From Caulobacteraceae bacterium (GTDB taxonomy: Bacteria; Pseudomonadota; Alphaproteobacteria; Caulobacterales; Caulobacteraceae), in assembly GCA_947476325.1 (NCBI GenBank), contig CANJPZ010000009.1:18107-82106 (forward strand): DNA of 64,000 bases, in the 5' to 3' direction. Positions 28,277-36,676 of this stretch are shown here, piece by piece; position 1 is the stretch's first letter; each line of letters starts with the position of its first letter. Made by a program: the position numbers and the translations under genes. The notes beneath the pieces are model-generated. The model was given only the letters and a program-made list of their open reading frames with translations. It was not told the DNA's origin and searched no databases.

Positions 28277-29689
28277 ATGAACTTCGATGACTATCGCAAG
28301 CATGACGCGGCCGGACTGGCTGATCTGGTCGCCCGGCGTGAGGTCAGCGCCGCCGAACTTCTGGAAACCGCGGTCGCCCGCATGGCGCAGGTCAATCCGG
28401 CCATCAACGCCGTTACCCTCGATCTGGCGGAGCAGGCGCGAAAGACCGCCGCCGGGCCCCTGCCCGGCGGGCATCTGGCCGGTGTTCCCTATCTGCTCAA
28501 GGACCTGGGGGCCCTGATGGTCGGAACCGTGACCAGCACGGGCTCGGCCATGCTGAAGAACAACGTCGCGGCGGCCGACAGTGCAGTCGTCGAGGGCTAC
28601 AGGCGTGCGGGCCTGGTCATTTTCGGCAAGACCAACACCCCGGAAATGGGCCTGCTGCCGGTCACCGAGTCCAGCCTGCTGGGCGTCTGTCGTAATCCCT
28701 GGGATGTCTCGCGCACGCCGGGCGGCTCGTCAGGCGGCGCGGCCGCGGCCGTGGCGGCGGGCATTGTCCCGGCCGCCCACGCCAGCGACGGCGGCGGATC
28801 GATCCGCACCCCGGCTTCGGTTTGCGGCCTGTTCGGCATGAAGCCGTCTCGCGGCCGGGTCTCGTTCGCCCCGCTGGGCGAAGGCTGGGGCGGGGCTTCG
28901 GTTCAGCACGCTGTCACGCGCTCGGTCCGCGACAGCGCCCTGTTGCTCGATGCGGTCTGCCGGCCTCAACCCGGCGATCCCTATTTCCTGCCCCCGCCCG
29001 AGCGGCCCTACGCCGAGACCGCCGCGCAAAATCCGGGCAAGCTGCGGGTGGCCGTCTTTCCGGGCGCCCTGGCCTGCCCGGCTCTGGATCCCGAATGCGC
29101 CCAGGCCGTGCAGGACGCGGCCCGGCTGTGCGAAAGCCTCGGCCACCACGTCGAGGAGGTCAGCCTCCCCGGCGATCACGCCGCCATGCAGCTGGCCGCC
29201 GGCAATGTCATCGCCGCCTCGGTGGTGGCCAATGTCGAGGCCGAGGCCGCCCGCCGCGGCCGGGCCGTGACGGAAGACGAACTCGAGCCCGGAACCTGGG
29301 CCACCTACAGGCGCGGTCAGAAAATTTCCGGCGGCGATTATGTGCGCAGCCTGGCTGTCCTGCACGCCTTTGGCCGCGCCGTGGCCGGCCTGTTCGCCCG
29401 CCATGACGTGCTGTTGCTGTCGACCCTCGGCTCTCCGGCCATTCCCGTCGGCTGGCTGTTCGAGGACACCAGGCTGTTCGCCGAGCGCCTGTTCGCCTTC
29501 ATGCCCAACACCCAGGCCTTCAACAACACCGGCCAGCCGGCCATGACGGTGCCTCTGGCCTGGAGCAAGGGCGGCCTGCCTATCGGTCTGCAGTTCGTCG
29601 GCCGCGTCGGCGCCGAGACCACCCTGTTCCAGCTGGCGACCCAGCTTGAACAGGCCAGACCCTGGTTTGACCGCACCGCGCCGATCTGA
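28277..29689 (+). CDS. Amidase signature family hydrolase
   Basis: A 470-residue member of the amidase signature family with the Ser-cisSer-Lys triad: Lys in 'GVPYLLKDLGA' (about 76), and the two serines in 'TPGGSSGGAAAAVAAG' and 'HASDGGGSIRTPAS'. The overall sequence, including 'KTNTPEMGLLPVTESSLLG', resembles the 6-aminohexanoate-cyclic-dimer hydrolase (NylA) branch more than GatA. No signal peptide. Preceded by an omega-aminotransferase; the pair could open an amide and then remove the amino group, but that is inference. Confidence 0.88.
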   Translation: MNFDDYRKHDAAGLADLVARREVSAAELLETAVARMAQVNPAINAVTLDLAEQARKTAAGPLPGGHLAGVPYLLKDLGALMVGTVTSTGSAMLKNNVAAADSAVVEGYRRAGLVIFGKTNTPEMGLLPVTESSLLGVCRNPWDVSRTPGGSSGGAAAAVAAGIVPAAHASDGGGSIRTPASVCGLFGMKPSRGRVSFAPLGEGWGGASVQHAVTRSVRDSALLLDAVCRPQPGDPYFLPPPERPYAETAAQNPGKLRVAVFPGALACPALDPECAQAVQDAARLCESLGHHVEEVSLPGDHAAMQLAAGNVIAASVVANVEAEAARRGRAVTEDELEPGTWATYRRGQKISGGDYVRSLAVLHAFGRAVAGLFARHDVLLLSTLGSPAIPVGWLFEDTRLFAERLFAFMPNTQAFNNTGQPAMTVPLAWSKGGLPIGLQFVGRVGAETTLFQLATQLEQARPWFDRTAPI

Positions 29690-29701
29690 CCGGAGGGGCG
29701 C

Positions 29702-29710
29702 CTATCCACA
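29702..29710 (+). promoter_or_regulatory. Candidate DnaA box upstream of dnaB
   Basis: The nonamer ctatccaca differs from the DnaA-box consensus TTATnCACA at one base. It lies 74 bases before the dnaB start in the short gap after the amidase gene. Single one-mismatch nonamers arise by chance, so this is a weak call, made only because of its place in front of the replicative helicase gene. Confidence 0.35.
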
Positions 29711-29783
29711 GGGCGATAAACTTCTGTTGAGCAAGGCGAGAAGTAAAGGGCGCCCACGCACATTGCTAAGGTAGGGTCTCGCC

Positions 29784-31268
29784 ATGGCACTTGTTCCCCT
29801 GCTCGACCTGCGCGCTCCCGAACCTCAGGGGATGGCGCACGCCCCCTCCAACATCGAGGCCGAACAGGCCCTGCTGGGCGTCATCCTGTTCGACAACGCC
29901 GCCTACGAACGCCTCAGCGACCAGCTCAAGGCCAGCCACTTCTACGAACCCTTCCACGCCCGGCTGTTCGAGGCGATGGAGGACTATATCCACAAGGGTC
30001 AGCTGGCCGAGCCCATCGTGCTGATGGAGCGGTTCCGCAACGACCCGGCCTTCGAAGACTTAGGGGGCATCCGCTACCTCGCCGACCTGGTCGACCGCGC
30101 CCCGCCGGCCGCCAACGCCGGCGACTATGGCCGTGTGATCTATGACCTGGCCCTGCGCCGCGACCTGATCCGTATCGGCGGCGAAGTGGCGGGCGCAGCC
30201 CTCAGCGATCCGGAAACCACGGCCCGCGACCAGATCGAACAGGCCGAGCAACAGCTCTACACCCTGGCCGAAACCGGCTCGGCCGCCTCGGGCATGGTCG
30301 GGTTCGCCGAGGCCCTGCGCGGCGCCATCGACATGGCCGCCGAGGCCTATGACCGTGACGGAGGCCTGGCCGGCCTGTCCACCGGCCTGACCGACCTGGA
30401 CAAGATGCTGGGCGGCCTGCACCGCTCGGACCTGATCATCATCGCCGCCCGCCCCTCGATGGGCAAATCGGCCCTGGCGGCCAACATCGCCTTCCACGTC
30501 GCCCGAAACTACGCTTGGGAGCCGCAGCCGGACGGTACGAAGAAGACCGTCAACGGCGGGGTCGCCGCCTTCTTCAGCCTGGAAATGAGCGCCGAACAGC
30601 TGGCCATGCGGATCCTGGCCGAGGCCTCGGGAGTCTCGTCCGACCGCCTGCGCAAGGGCGAGATCGACGCCTCGGAATTCGGCCGCGTGCGCGACGCGGC
30701 CATGGAAATCCAGGAAAGCCCGCTCTACATCGACGACACCGGCGGCCTGTCGATCGGCAAGATGGCCGCCCGCGCCCGGCGCCTGAAGCGCCGGACCGGC
30801 CTTGACCTGATTGTCGTCGACTATCTCCAGTTGCTGACCACCGGCTCGACGGGCCGCAACGACAACCGCGTCCAGGAAGTCACCCAGGTCACCCAGGCCC
30901 TCAAAGCCCTGGCCAAGGAACTGGAAGTGCCCGTCATCGCCCTGGCCCAGCTCTCCCGCCAGGTCGAGAACCGCGACGACAAAAAGCCCCAGCTGGCCGA
31001 CCTGCGTGAATCCGGCTCGATCGAACAGGACGCCGACGTGGTCATGTTCATCTACCGAGAAGCCTATTACCTCAGCCGCACCGAACCCACCGGAGATGCC
31101 GCCAAGCACCTGGAATGGCAGGAGAAAATGGACGCCGTCCAGAACGTCTCCGAGGTAATTATCGGCAAACAGCGCCACGGCCCGATCGGCACCATCAAGC
31201 TGCACTTCAATGGCGAACTGACCAAGTTCGGAAACCTCGCCCGCGAGGGACGCTTCGAGCCGCGGTAG
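29784..31268 (+). CDS. dnaB: Replicative DNA helicase
   Basis: DnaB unwinds DNA at the replication fork as a hexamer. The 494-residue protein has the N-terminal domain (about 15-125, 'PPSNIEAEQALLGVILFDN'), a linker helix, and the RecA-like C-terminal domain with Walker A 'ARPSMGKSALA' (about 216-226), 'FFSLEMSAEQLAMR', 'LIVVDYLQLL' (Walker B) and 'LSRQVENRDDKKPQLADLRE' followed by 'QDADVVMFIYR'. No intein or truncation is seen. alr follows after a small regulator gene. Confidence 0.97.
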   Translation: MALVPLLDLRAPEPQGMAHAPSNIEAEQALLGVILFDNAAYERLSDQLKASHFYEPFHARLFEAMEDYIHKGQLAEPIVLMERFRNDPAFEDLGGIRYLADLVDRAPPAANAGDYGRVIYDLALRRDLIRIGGEVAGAALSDPETTARDQIEQAEQQLYTLAETGSAASGMVGFAEALRGAIDMAAEAYDRDGGLAGLSTGLTDLDKMLGGLHRSDLIIIAARPSMGKSALAANIAFHVARNYAWEPQPDGTKKTVNGGVAAFFSLEMSAEQLAMRILAEASGVSSDRLRKGEIDASEFGRVRDAAMEIQESPLYIDDTGGLSIGKMAARARRLKRRTGLDLIVVDYLQLLTTGSTGRNDNRVQEVTQVTQALKALAKELEVPVIALAQLSRQVENRDDKKPQLADLRESGSIEQDADVVMFIYREAYYLSRTEPTGDAAKHLEWQEKMDAVQNVSEVIIGKQRHGPIGTIKLHFNGELTKFGNLAREGRFEPR

Positions 31269-31290
31269 TCGAAAGACCGCCTACCAAACA

Positions 31291-31343
31291 CCTCCCCCGC
31301 CTCATGGGGGAGGCAGTCCTCCAAAGCGCTTGCGCAGGAGGAC
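31291..31343. repeat. Double-hairpin intergenic repeat after dnaB
   Basis: Two perfect stems lie side by side: cctccccc/gggggagg (31291-31298 with 31306-31313) and gtcctcc/ggaggac (31316-31322 with 31337-31343). No T-run follows either, so this looks like a dispersed REP/BIME-type element rather than a simple terminator. A related 'cctccc...gggggagg' structure occurs near 61529-61552. Confidence 0.65.
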
Positions 31344-31417
31344 AGAGGGGGCAAGCTCCACGCGCCAGCGGCAAGGCAGCGGAATTGCACCCAGCCTAGG
31401 CCTGTCACCATATAGTC

Positions 31418-31440
31418 CAATGCATTAGTAAAAAGCATTG
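31418..31440. promoter_or_regulatory. Candidate operator/promoter of the HTH regulator gene
   Basis: An inverted repeat caatgc (31418-31423) / gcattg (31435-31440) encloses the AT-rich 'attagtaaaaa' in otherwise GC-rich DNA, 57 bases upstream of the small HTH gene. 'tatagt' at 31411 could be part of a -10 element. Small HTH proteins of this kind often bind a palindrome at their own promoter, so autoregulation is a reasonable guess. Confidence 0.45.
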
Positions 31441-31496
31441 CCGTAAGCCGGACGCTGAACCAGTCTTCTGGTCGAGACATTCAGGTGGAAAGATCC

Positions 31497-31793
31497 ATGA
31501 CCCAGGTGGCAGACAGCATCCGGCGCGGCCTCGAACAGGCCGTAGCCTTTGCCGATGGCAAGGCCGATCTGACAGCCTATCGGGTCCACATTCCCGCCAC
31601 CATCGATGTAAAGGCGATCCGCACGAAACTTGGCCTGACCCAGCAAGCCTTCGCCGGCCAGTTCGGCTTCAACATCCACACCCTGCGCCACTGGGAGCAG
31701 GGCTTGCGCCAACCCGAAGGCCCGGCGCGCGCCTACTTGCTGGTCATCGAACGTGCGCCCAGGACGGTGCAGAAGGCGCTGCAAGCGGCTTAG
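31497..31793 (+). CDS. Helix-turn-helix regulator, HigA/NadS-type antitoxin-like
   Basis: A 98-residue DNA-binding protein (start ATG at 31497 with a GGTGGAAAG ribosome-binding site; a GTG 12 bases earlier is less likely). The first part 'SIRRGLEQAVAFADGKADL' and the HTH 'VKAIRTKLGLTQQAFAGQFG...TLRHWEQG' are typical of antitoxins of the HigA2/NadS group (COG2944), whose toxin partner is a RelE-like protein encoded just upstream. No such toxin gene is present: the upstream 200 bases hold only repeats. It may be an orphan antitoxin or a plain regulator. It ends 24 bases before alr. Confidence 0.75.
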   Translation: MTQVADSIRRGLEQAVAFADGKADLTAYRVHIPATIDVKAIRTKLGLTQQAFAGQFGFNIHTLRHWEQGLRQPEGPARAYLLVIERAPRTVQKALQAA

Positions 31794-31817
31794 CCCGAAC
31801 CGCGCTAGTCTGGTGCC

Positions 31818-32864
31818 ATGAGTCGCCTGACCATCGACCTTGACGCCTTGGCGCACAACCACGCCATCCTGACGGCTGCGTCGCCCTCAGCCCAGGTCGC
31901 GCCTGTCATCAAGGCCGACGGCTATGGCCTTGGCGCTGGCCCCGTCGCGCGGCGGCTGTGGGCGCAGGGCGCGCGCACCTTCTTCATCGCCCGGCTTGAG
32001 GAAGGCGAGGCCCTGCGCCACGAACTGGGCGCGCGCGACGCCGCGATCATGGTGCTCGACGGCCTGACGCCCGGCTCGGCCGGCCGCCTGCGCGCCGCCG
32101 GGCTCACGCCGGTTCTCAACGCCATGGACCAGGTCGCCGAATGGACAGGTGACGACCTCGTCCTGCACTTCGACACCGGCATGAACCGCATGGGCCTGAG
32201 CGCTGCGGACGCCCGCGCCCTGGCCGCCGCCGGCGTCCAGCCTGGTCTTATCATGAGCCACCTGGGCAGCGCCGCAGATCCCGCCGATCCGCGCAACGCC
32301 CTCCAGCTCGCCCGCTTCAAGGCGATCACCGCCCTCTTCCCGGCCGCTCGCGCCAGTCTGGCCGCCTCATCGGGCATCTACCTTGGCCCGGACTATCACT
32401 TCGACATGGTCCGCCCCGGCATCAGCCTGTTCGGCGGCGGGCCGCGCGAGGTCCCTGATCCCGACTTTCGCGCCGTCGCCACCCTGACCGCGCCGATCCT
32501 GCAGTTCCGTGACCTGAAGGGGGGCGATCAGGCCGGTTATGGCTCGACCTTCACCGCGCCCCACGACATGCGCCTAGTCATCCTCGGCTGCGGTTATGCC
32601 GACGGCATCCTGCGCACCGCGCACAAAGGCGGCGCTGTGGCATACGTCAAAGGTCGGGCCGCGCCCTTTGTCTTTGTGACCATGGACCTGATCGCCGTCG
32701 ATGTGAGCAGCCACCCGCCCCTGCGGATCGGCGATGCGGTCGAACTGCTCGGCGACAACGCACCGCTGGATGACCTGGCCGCCGCCGCCGGCTCGGTCGC
32801 CCACGAATGCCTTGTGCGGCTGGGCTCACGGGGCGTGCGGGAATTTGTCGGCCCTGACAAATAA
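31818..32864 (+). CDS. alr: Alanine racemase
   Basis: Makes D-alanine for peptidoglycan, with PLP. The 348-residue protein has the cofactor lysine in 'PVIKADGYGLGAGPVARRL' (about Lys32), and the second catalytic residue, tyrosine, in 'QAGYGSTFTA' (about 238). 'HFDTGMNRMGL' and 'VRPGISLFGG' are further family blocks. It is slightly shorter than E. coli Alr (359). Linkage dnaB-alr is common. Confidence 0.95.
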   Translation: MSRLTIDLDALAHNHAILTAASPSAQVAPVIKADGYGLGAGPVARRLWAQGARTFFIARLEEGEALRHELGARDAAIMVLDGLTPGSAGRLRAAGLTPVLNAMDQVAEWTGDDLVLHFDTGMNRMGLSAADARALAAAGVQPGLIMSHLGSAADPADPRNALQLARFKAITALFPAARASLAASSGIYLGPDYHFDMVRPGISLFGGGPREVPDPDFRAVATLTAPILQFRDLKGGDQAGYGSTFTAPHDMRLVILGCGYADGILRTAHKGGAVAYVKGRAAPFVFVTMDLIAVDVSSHPPLRIGDAVELLGDNAPLDDLAAAAGSVAHECLVRLGSRGVREFVGPDK

Positions 32865-32995
32865 CGTTGAAAACAGCGCCACAATATGCGCGTCATTCAG
32901 CCCTATTGAATCGCGGTCTGTTCAGACCCAATTCATCGACGCAAGACTAGGGTCAAACTACGGATCGATTCGAATTCTGTAAGAGGAAATACAAC

Positions 32996-33343
32996 ATGCG
33001 CATCATTGCACGCCTGGCGACAGCTGCTGCGACAGCGGGAATGGTCATCGGCCTGGCCTCGGCCAGCAGCGCCCAGACCCCGGCGCCCCCCGCCGCCCCG
33101 GCCGCGGCCAAGCCCACCACGGCGACCAAACCGACCACCGCGACCAAGCCGACCACGGCTGAAAAACCCGCGACCGACGCCGCAGCTCCTGCTGCTGACG
33201 GTACGGCGGCGCCTGCGGCGGCCGGGACTGGCAAGCCTGCCGCTCCGGCCGGCGACGCCGCGCCACCGGCCGCTGGCGGAACCAAACCCACCGCGCCGGC
33301 CGCTCCGGCCGGTGGCGGCAAGCCCGCTGCGCCTGCGACCTAA
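32996..33343 (+). CDS. Exported Pro/Ala/Thr-rich low-complexity protein
   Basis: A 115-residue protein with a standard signal peptide (about 1-26, 'GLASASSAQ') followed by nothing but Ala, Pro, Thr, Lys and Gly. Near residues 39-55 the unit K-P-T-T-A-T is repeated three times. It has no domain that I recognise and is probably disordered in the periplasm or at the cell wall. A good AAGAGGAAA site lies before the ATG. The codon pattern and GC are those of the host. It converges with the YIP1 gene. Confidence 0.6.
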   Translation: MRIIARLATAAATAGMVIGLASASSAQTPAPPAAPAAAKPTTATKPTTATKPTTAEKPATDAAAPAADGTAAPAAAGTGKPAAPAGDAAPPAAGGTKPTAPAAPAGGGKPAAPAT

Positions 33344-33360
33344 AAATACTTTCCGGATCA

Positions 33361-33392
33361 GCGATGGCCTAGGGTCAGCCCCTGGCCATCGC
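33361..33392. terminator. Hairpin between two convergent genes
   Basis: gcgatggcc (33361-33369) pairs perfectly with ggccatcgc (33384-33392) around 14 bases. It lies between the plus-strand low-complexity gene and the last codons of the minus-strand YIP1 gene, overlapping the latter. There is no T-run on either side, so it may serve both strands only as a weak or factor-assisted end. Confidence 0.4.
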
Positions 33393-34575
33393 CTCCAACC
33401 GGTCAACCGGCACCGCGTTCACGGCGGCTTTCATGTCGTCCATGGAAACATGGCTGCCATCGGCTTCGACCATGAACCGGCTTCCGACCAGAACGCTGTA
33501 TTTGCCGTTATTGCTGTCCTTGTGAAATTCCTCGGTCGTCATACGGCCGTTGATCGTCGAGACCTTTTCATAGCTGGTCGCCGTTTCGCGGTTGGCGTTG
33601 ACCTTGACCATACCGGCCATGGCGCCGGCCACACCGAGATCCGAGACTGTCAGCTCAACGCGGCTGTCGCCCTTCTCGTAGATACCCTTCGCCGTCGAAG
33701 CATTCATCACCCCGGCTGCGCCGCCGGCGCTGGACACTTCGGTTCTTGAATACCCGGGCAAGGTCGCCGGCAGCAGGGCCTGCAACGAGGCCGGATCGGT
33801 CGCCGCAGCGCCTTTGCCTTCGGCGGCGGCCTTCATCTGCTCAGCCATGTCCTTCATCTGCTCGGCGGCCTGGTTGACGTTCACCGAGCCCTCGCCATTG
33901 GGCAGCTTGATGGTCAGGTTGTTATGGCCGATGCCGCCCAAGACTGAACCCGCCCGCATGACGCCCAGCGGCAGGTTGGCCACAAAACCGATCAGGAGCG
34001 CGCAGACGCAACCGACGATGATCACCACCGCCGTGTAGCCGGGCCCCTTGTCCTCAGGCGCCTTCATCAACGTCCGCAGGCCAAGGTGGAAAACGAAAAT
34101 GGTGTAGACGGCCGCCGCCAGGACAACCAGCCAGCCAAGGATCGGGACAATGGTCGCCAGCGAGGCAACCCAGACCGCAGTTGGCGCATAGGCGGCCACC
34201 TTGATGGCCTGCATCTTGTCTGGCGGCGCCAAAGCTGGGCGCGAAAGCGTTGATCAGCAGGGCCAGAACATAGACCATCGCCAGCGACAGACCGTAGTTG
34301 ATGACCGCCGAAACAATGGCGAATATCGGCGAAATACCCACGGCGACGCCGAAGACCCCGCCAAGGGAGCCCAGAACCGAGGTCAGGAACAGGGTGGTGA
34401 TCAGACCAAGAATGGCAGGAATGGCCGCCAGGATCATCACATAGCCCGTATAGAGCCCCTGGGTCGTCGCGTGTTCTGGATCGATCACCTCCCATTCCGA
34501 CCTTGGCCTCGTGATGAGGCCAGTCACGCGACCGATCAATCCGGAACTGGATCCGTTACCTGGTGCAACACTCAT
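33375..34575 (-). pseudogene. YIP1-family membrane protein gene with a +1 frameshift
   Basis: Two overlapping minus-strand frames together make one YIP1-domain protein. The first begins at the ATG at 34575 (MSVAPGNGSSS), goes through 'TRPRSEWEVIDPEHATT', the family signature, and three membrane segments to '...LALLINAFAPSFG'. The second picks up with 'PPDKMQAIKVAAYAPTAVW', the expected next segment, and continues with two more membrane helices and a C-terminal soluble domain to 33375. The switch point is near 34233; removing one base in the 'ggcgcc' run there restores a single frame. The first frame alone would end in unrelated sequence at 34054. The periplasmic-type C-terminal domain (last 190 residues) has no family I know. 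Confidence 0.8.
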
Positions 34576-34688
34576 AGCGCCCTCCCATGGACAACAGCGT
34601 TCTCTCAAGCTTGACGCTACACCAGACCTGAGGGTTTGCAACAAAGCGCCTATGCTGGTCCCGTGACGAATCGGCGAACCCCCTCCTG

Positions 34689-36059
34689 ATGGCCCGCGAC
34701 GGCGCGACCTACGTCTGCCAGTCTTGCGGCGCGGTTCACTCCAAGTGGGCCGGCCAGTGCAGCGCGTGCGGCGCATGGAACAGCCTGGTCGAGGAACTGA
34801 CCGCCCGCCCGCCCGGCACCCTGGCGCCGACCCGCGCCACCAAAACCCGCGGCCTGAAATTCTCGGGCCTTGAGGCTGAAACCCTGGCGCCGCCGCGCAT
34901 CGAGACCGGCGTGTCCGAATTCGACCGGGTCTGCGGCAGCGGGGTGGTGCCAGGCTCAGCCATCCTGATCGGCGGCGATCCCGGCGTCGGCAAGTCCACC
35001 CTGCTGCTTCAGGTCTGCGGCGAGGCGGCCGCCCGCGGCGCATCCTGCGCCTATATCTCGGGCGAGGAAGCGGCCGAACAGATCCGCGCCCGCGCCGCCC
35101 GCATGGGCTTTTCGCAAGCCCCCGTCAGCCTGGCCGCCGAGACCTCGATCCGCGACATCGTCGACGGCCTCAAGCGCGAGAAGTTCGACCTTGTGGTCAT
35201 CGACTCCATCCAGACCCTGTGGAGCGACGCCCACGAGGCCGGTCCCGGCTCGGTCACCCAGGTGCGCAGCTGCGTGGCCGAACTGGTGCGTCTGGCCAAG
35301 AAGCAGAACGTGGCCGTCCTGCTGGTCGGCCACGTCACCAAGGACGGCCAGATCGCCGGTCCGCGCGTCGTCGAGCACATGGTCGATGCGGTACTCTCGT
35401 TCGAGGGCGAGCGCGGCTATCCCTTCCGCATTCTGCGCGCCGCCAAGAACCGCTTCGGCGCCACCGACGAAATCGGCGTCTTCGAGATGGTCGAGGCGGG
35501 CCTGCGCGAGGTCAAGAACCCCTCGGCCCTGTTCCTTGGCGATTCCGGCCAGCGGGCGGCTGGCGCTGCGGTGTTTGCCGGCATGGAAGGCTCGCGCCCC
35601 GTGCTGGTCGAGTTCCAGGCCCTGGCGGCGCCCTCGGCCTATGGCACGCCGCGCCGCGCCGTCGTCGGCTGGGACTCTGGGCGCCTGGCCATGGTGCTGG
35701 CCGTGCTCGAAGCGCGCTGCGGCATCTCGTTCGCCCAGCGCGATGTCTATCTGAACGTCGCCGGCGGCCTGCGCATCAACGAGCCGGCCGCCGACCTGGC
35801 CGCCGCCGCGGCCCTGGCCTCGTCCGCCCTCGACGTCGCCCTGCCCCAGGACTGTGTCGTCTTCGGCGAGGTCAGCCTGTCGGGCGAGGTCCGCTCGGTC
35901 CCGCGCATGGAGGCCCGCCTCAAGGAAGCGGCCAAACTGGGCTTTCGTCGCGCGCTCGGCCCCCTGGGCGCGGTCGAGGGCGCGCCCATACCGGTGACCG
36001 GTGTCGGCCGCCTGGCGGATGCGATTTCGCGGATCGGCGAGGAGCGTTGGAACAGCTGA
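34689..36059 (+). CDS. radA: DNA repair protein RadA
   Basis: RadA (Sms) is a branch-migration ATPase in recombinational repair. The 456-residue protein has an N-terminal zinc finger (C10, C13, C24, C27), the RecA-like domain with Walker A 'GGDPGVGKSTLL' (about 95-106), the RadA-specific 'KNRFG' motif (about 253-257), and a Lon-protease-like C-terminal domain without its catalytic pair. Its TGA shares a base with the cvpA ATG. Confidence 0.96.
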   Translation: MARDGATYVCQSCGAVHSKWAGQCSACGAWNSLVEELTARPPGTLAPTRATKTRGLKFSGLEAETLAPPRIETGVSEFDRVCGSGVVPGSAILIGGDPGVGKSTLLLQVCGEAAARGASCAYISGEEAAEQIRARAARMGFSQAPVSLAAETSIRDIVDGLKREKFDLVVIDSIQTLWSDAHEAGPGSVTQVRSCVAELVRLAKKQNVAVLLVGHVTKDGQIAGPRVVEHMVDAVLSFEGERGYPFRILRAAKNRFGATDEIGVFEMVEAGLREVKNPSALFLGDSGQRAAGAAVFAGMEGSRPVLVEFQALAAPSAYGTPRRAVVGWDSGRLAMVLAVLEARCGISFAQRDVYLNVAGGLRINEPAADLAAAAALASSALDVALPQDCVVFGEVSLSGEVRSVPRMEARLKEAAKLGFRRALGPLGAVEGAPIPVTGVGRLADAISRIGEERWNS

Positions 36060-36622
36060 TGTTCGACATCCTGGTCGTCCTGGTTCTGGTTGTCTCGGCG
36101 ATCTTCGGTTTCGTGCGCGGCGCCACGCGTGAGCTGGTTTCGGTCCTGGCCTTCCTGGCCGCTGTCGCCGCGGCCATCGCCGCGCTCCACTATACCTCGC
36201 CCTTCATTATGGCCATGGTCGAGACCGAGTGGGTGGCCAAGTCCATCGCCCTGCTGCTGGTCTTTCTGGCCGTCTACATCGCGCTTCGCCTGCTGGGCGG
36301 CGCCCTGGCCCGCCGCGTCCACGAGACAGAGCTTGGCTCACTGGACCGCATCGTTGGCCTCGGCTTTGGCCTGGTCCGCGCTGTCGTCGTGCTGGGCGTC
36401 TTCAACCTGGTGTTCCATGCCGCCGTGCCGGTCGAATCCACCCCGCCCTGGGTGGTCGGCGCACGCCTCTATCCCCTGACCGAAACCGCCGCCGAAGCCC
36501 TGCGCACCCTCGCGCCGAAGGGCATTCTGGTGGCAGGCAAGGTCGCCCCTGCCCTCAAACGCGCCGTCACCATAAGCGTCGATACGCCGCCCGGAGAAAA
36601 GGGCGACAAAGCCGGCAAATGA
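36059..36622 (+). CDS. cvpA: CvpA family membrane protein
   Basis: A 187-residue protein with four hydrophobic segments (about 2-20, 28-47, 62-83, 103-124) and a Pro/Lys-rich C-terminus. The N-terminal 'DILVVLVLVVSAIFGFVRG' and the 'IALRLLGG...DRIVGLGFGLVRA' block are the CvpA (colicin V production) pattern; in E. coli the gene also lies before purF, as here. The ATG overlaps the radA stop as TGATG, so translation is coupled. Confidence 0.9.
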   Translation: MFDILVVLVLVVSAIFGFVRGATRELVSVLAFLAAVAAAIAALHYTSPFIMAMVETEWVAKSIALLLVFLAVYIALRLLGGALARRVHETELGSLDRIVGLGFGLVRAVVVLGVFNLVFHAAVPVESTPPWVVGARLYPLTETAAEALRTLAPKGILVAGKVAPALKRAVTISVDTPPGEKGDKAGK

Positions 36623-36676
36623 CGGTATGACCCGCGCGCTCACAAATGACCGGCCGACACGTTTGGAGACGTCGCA

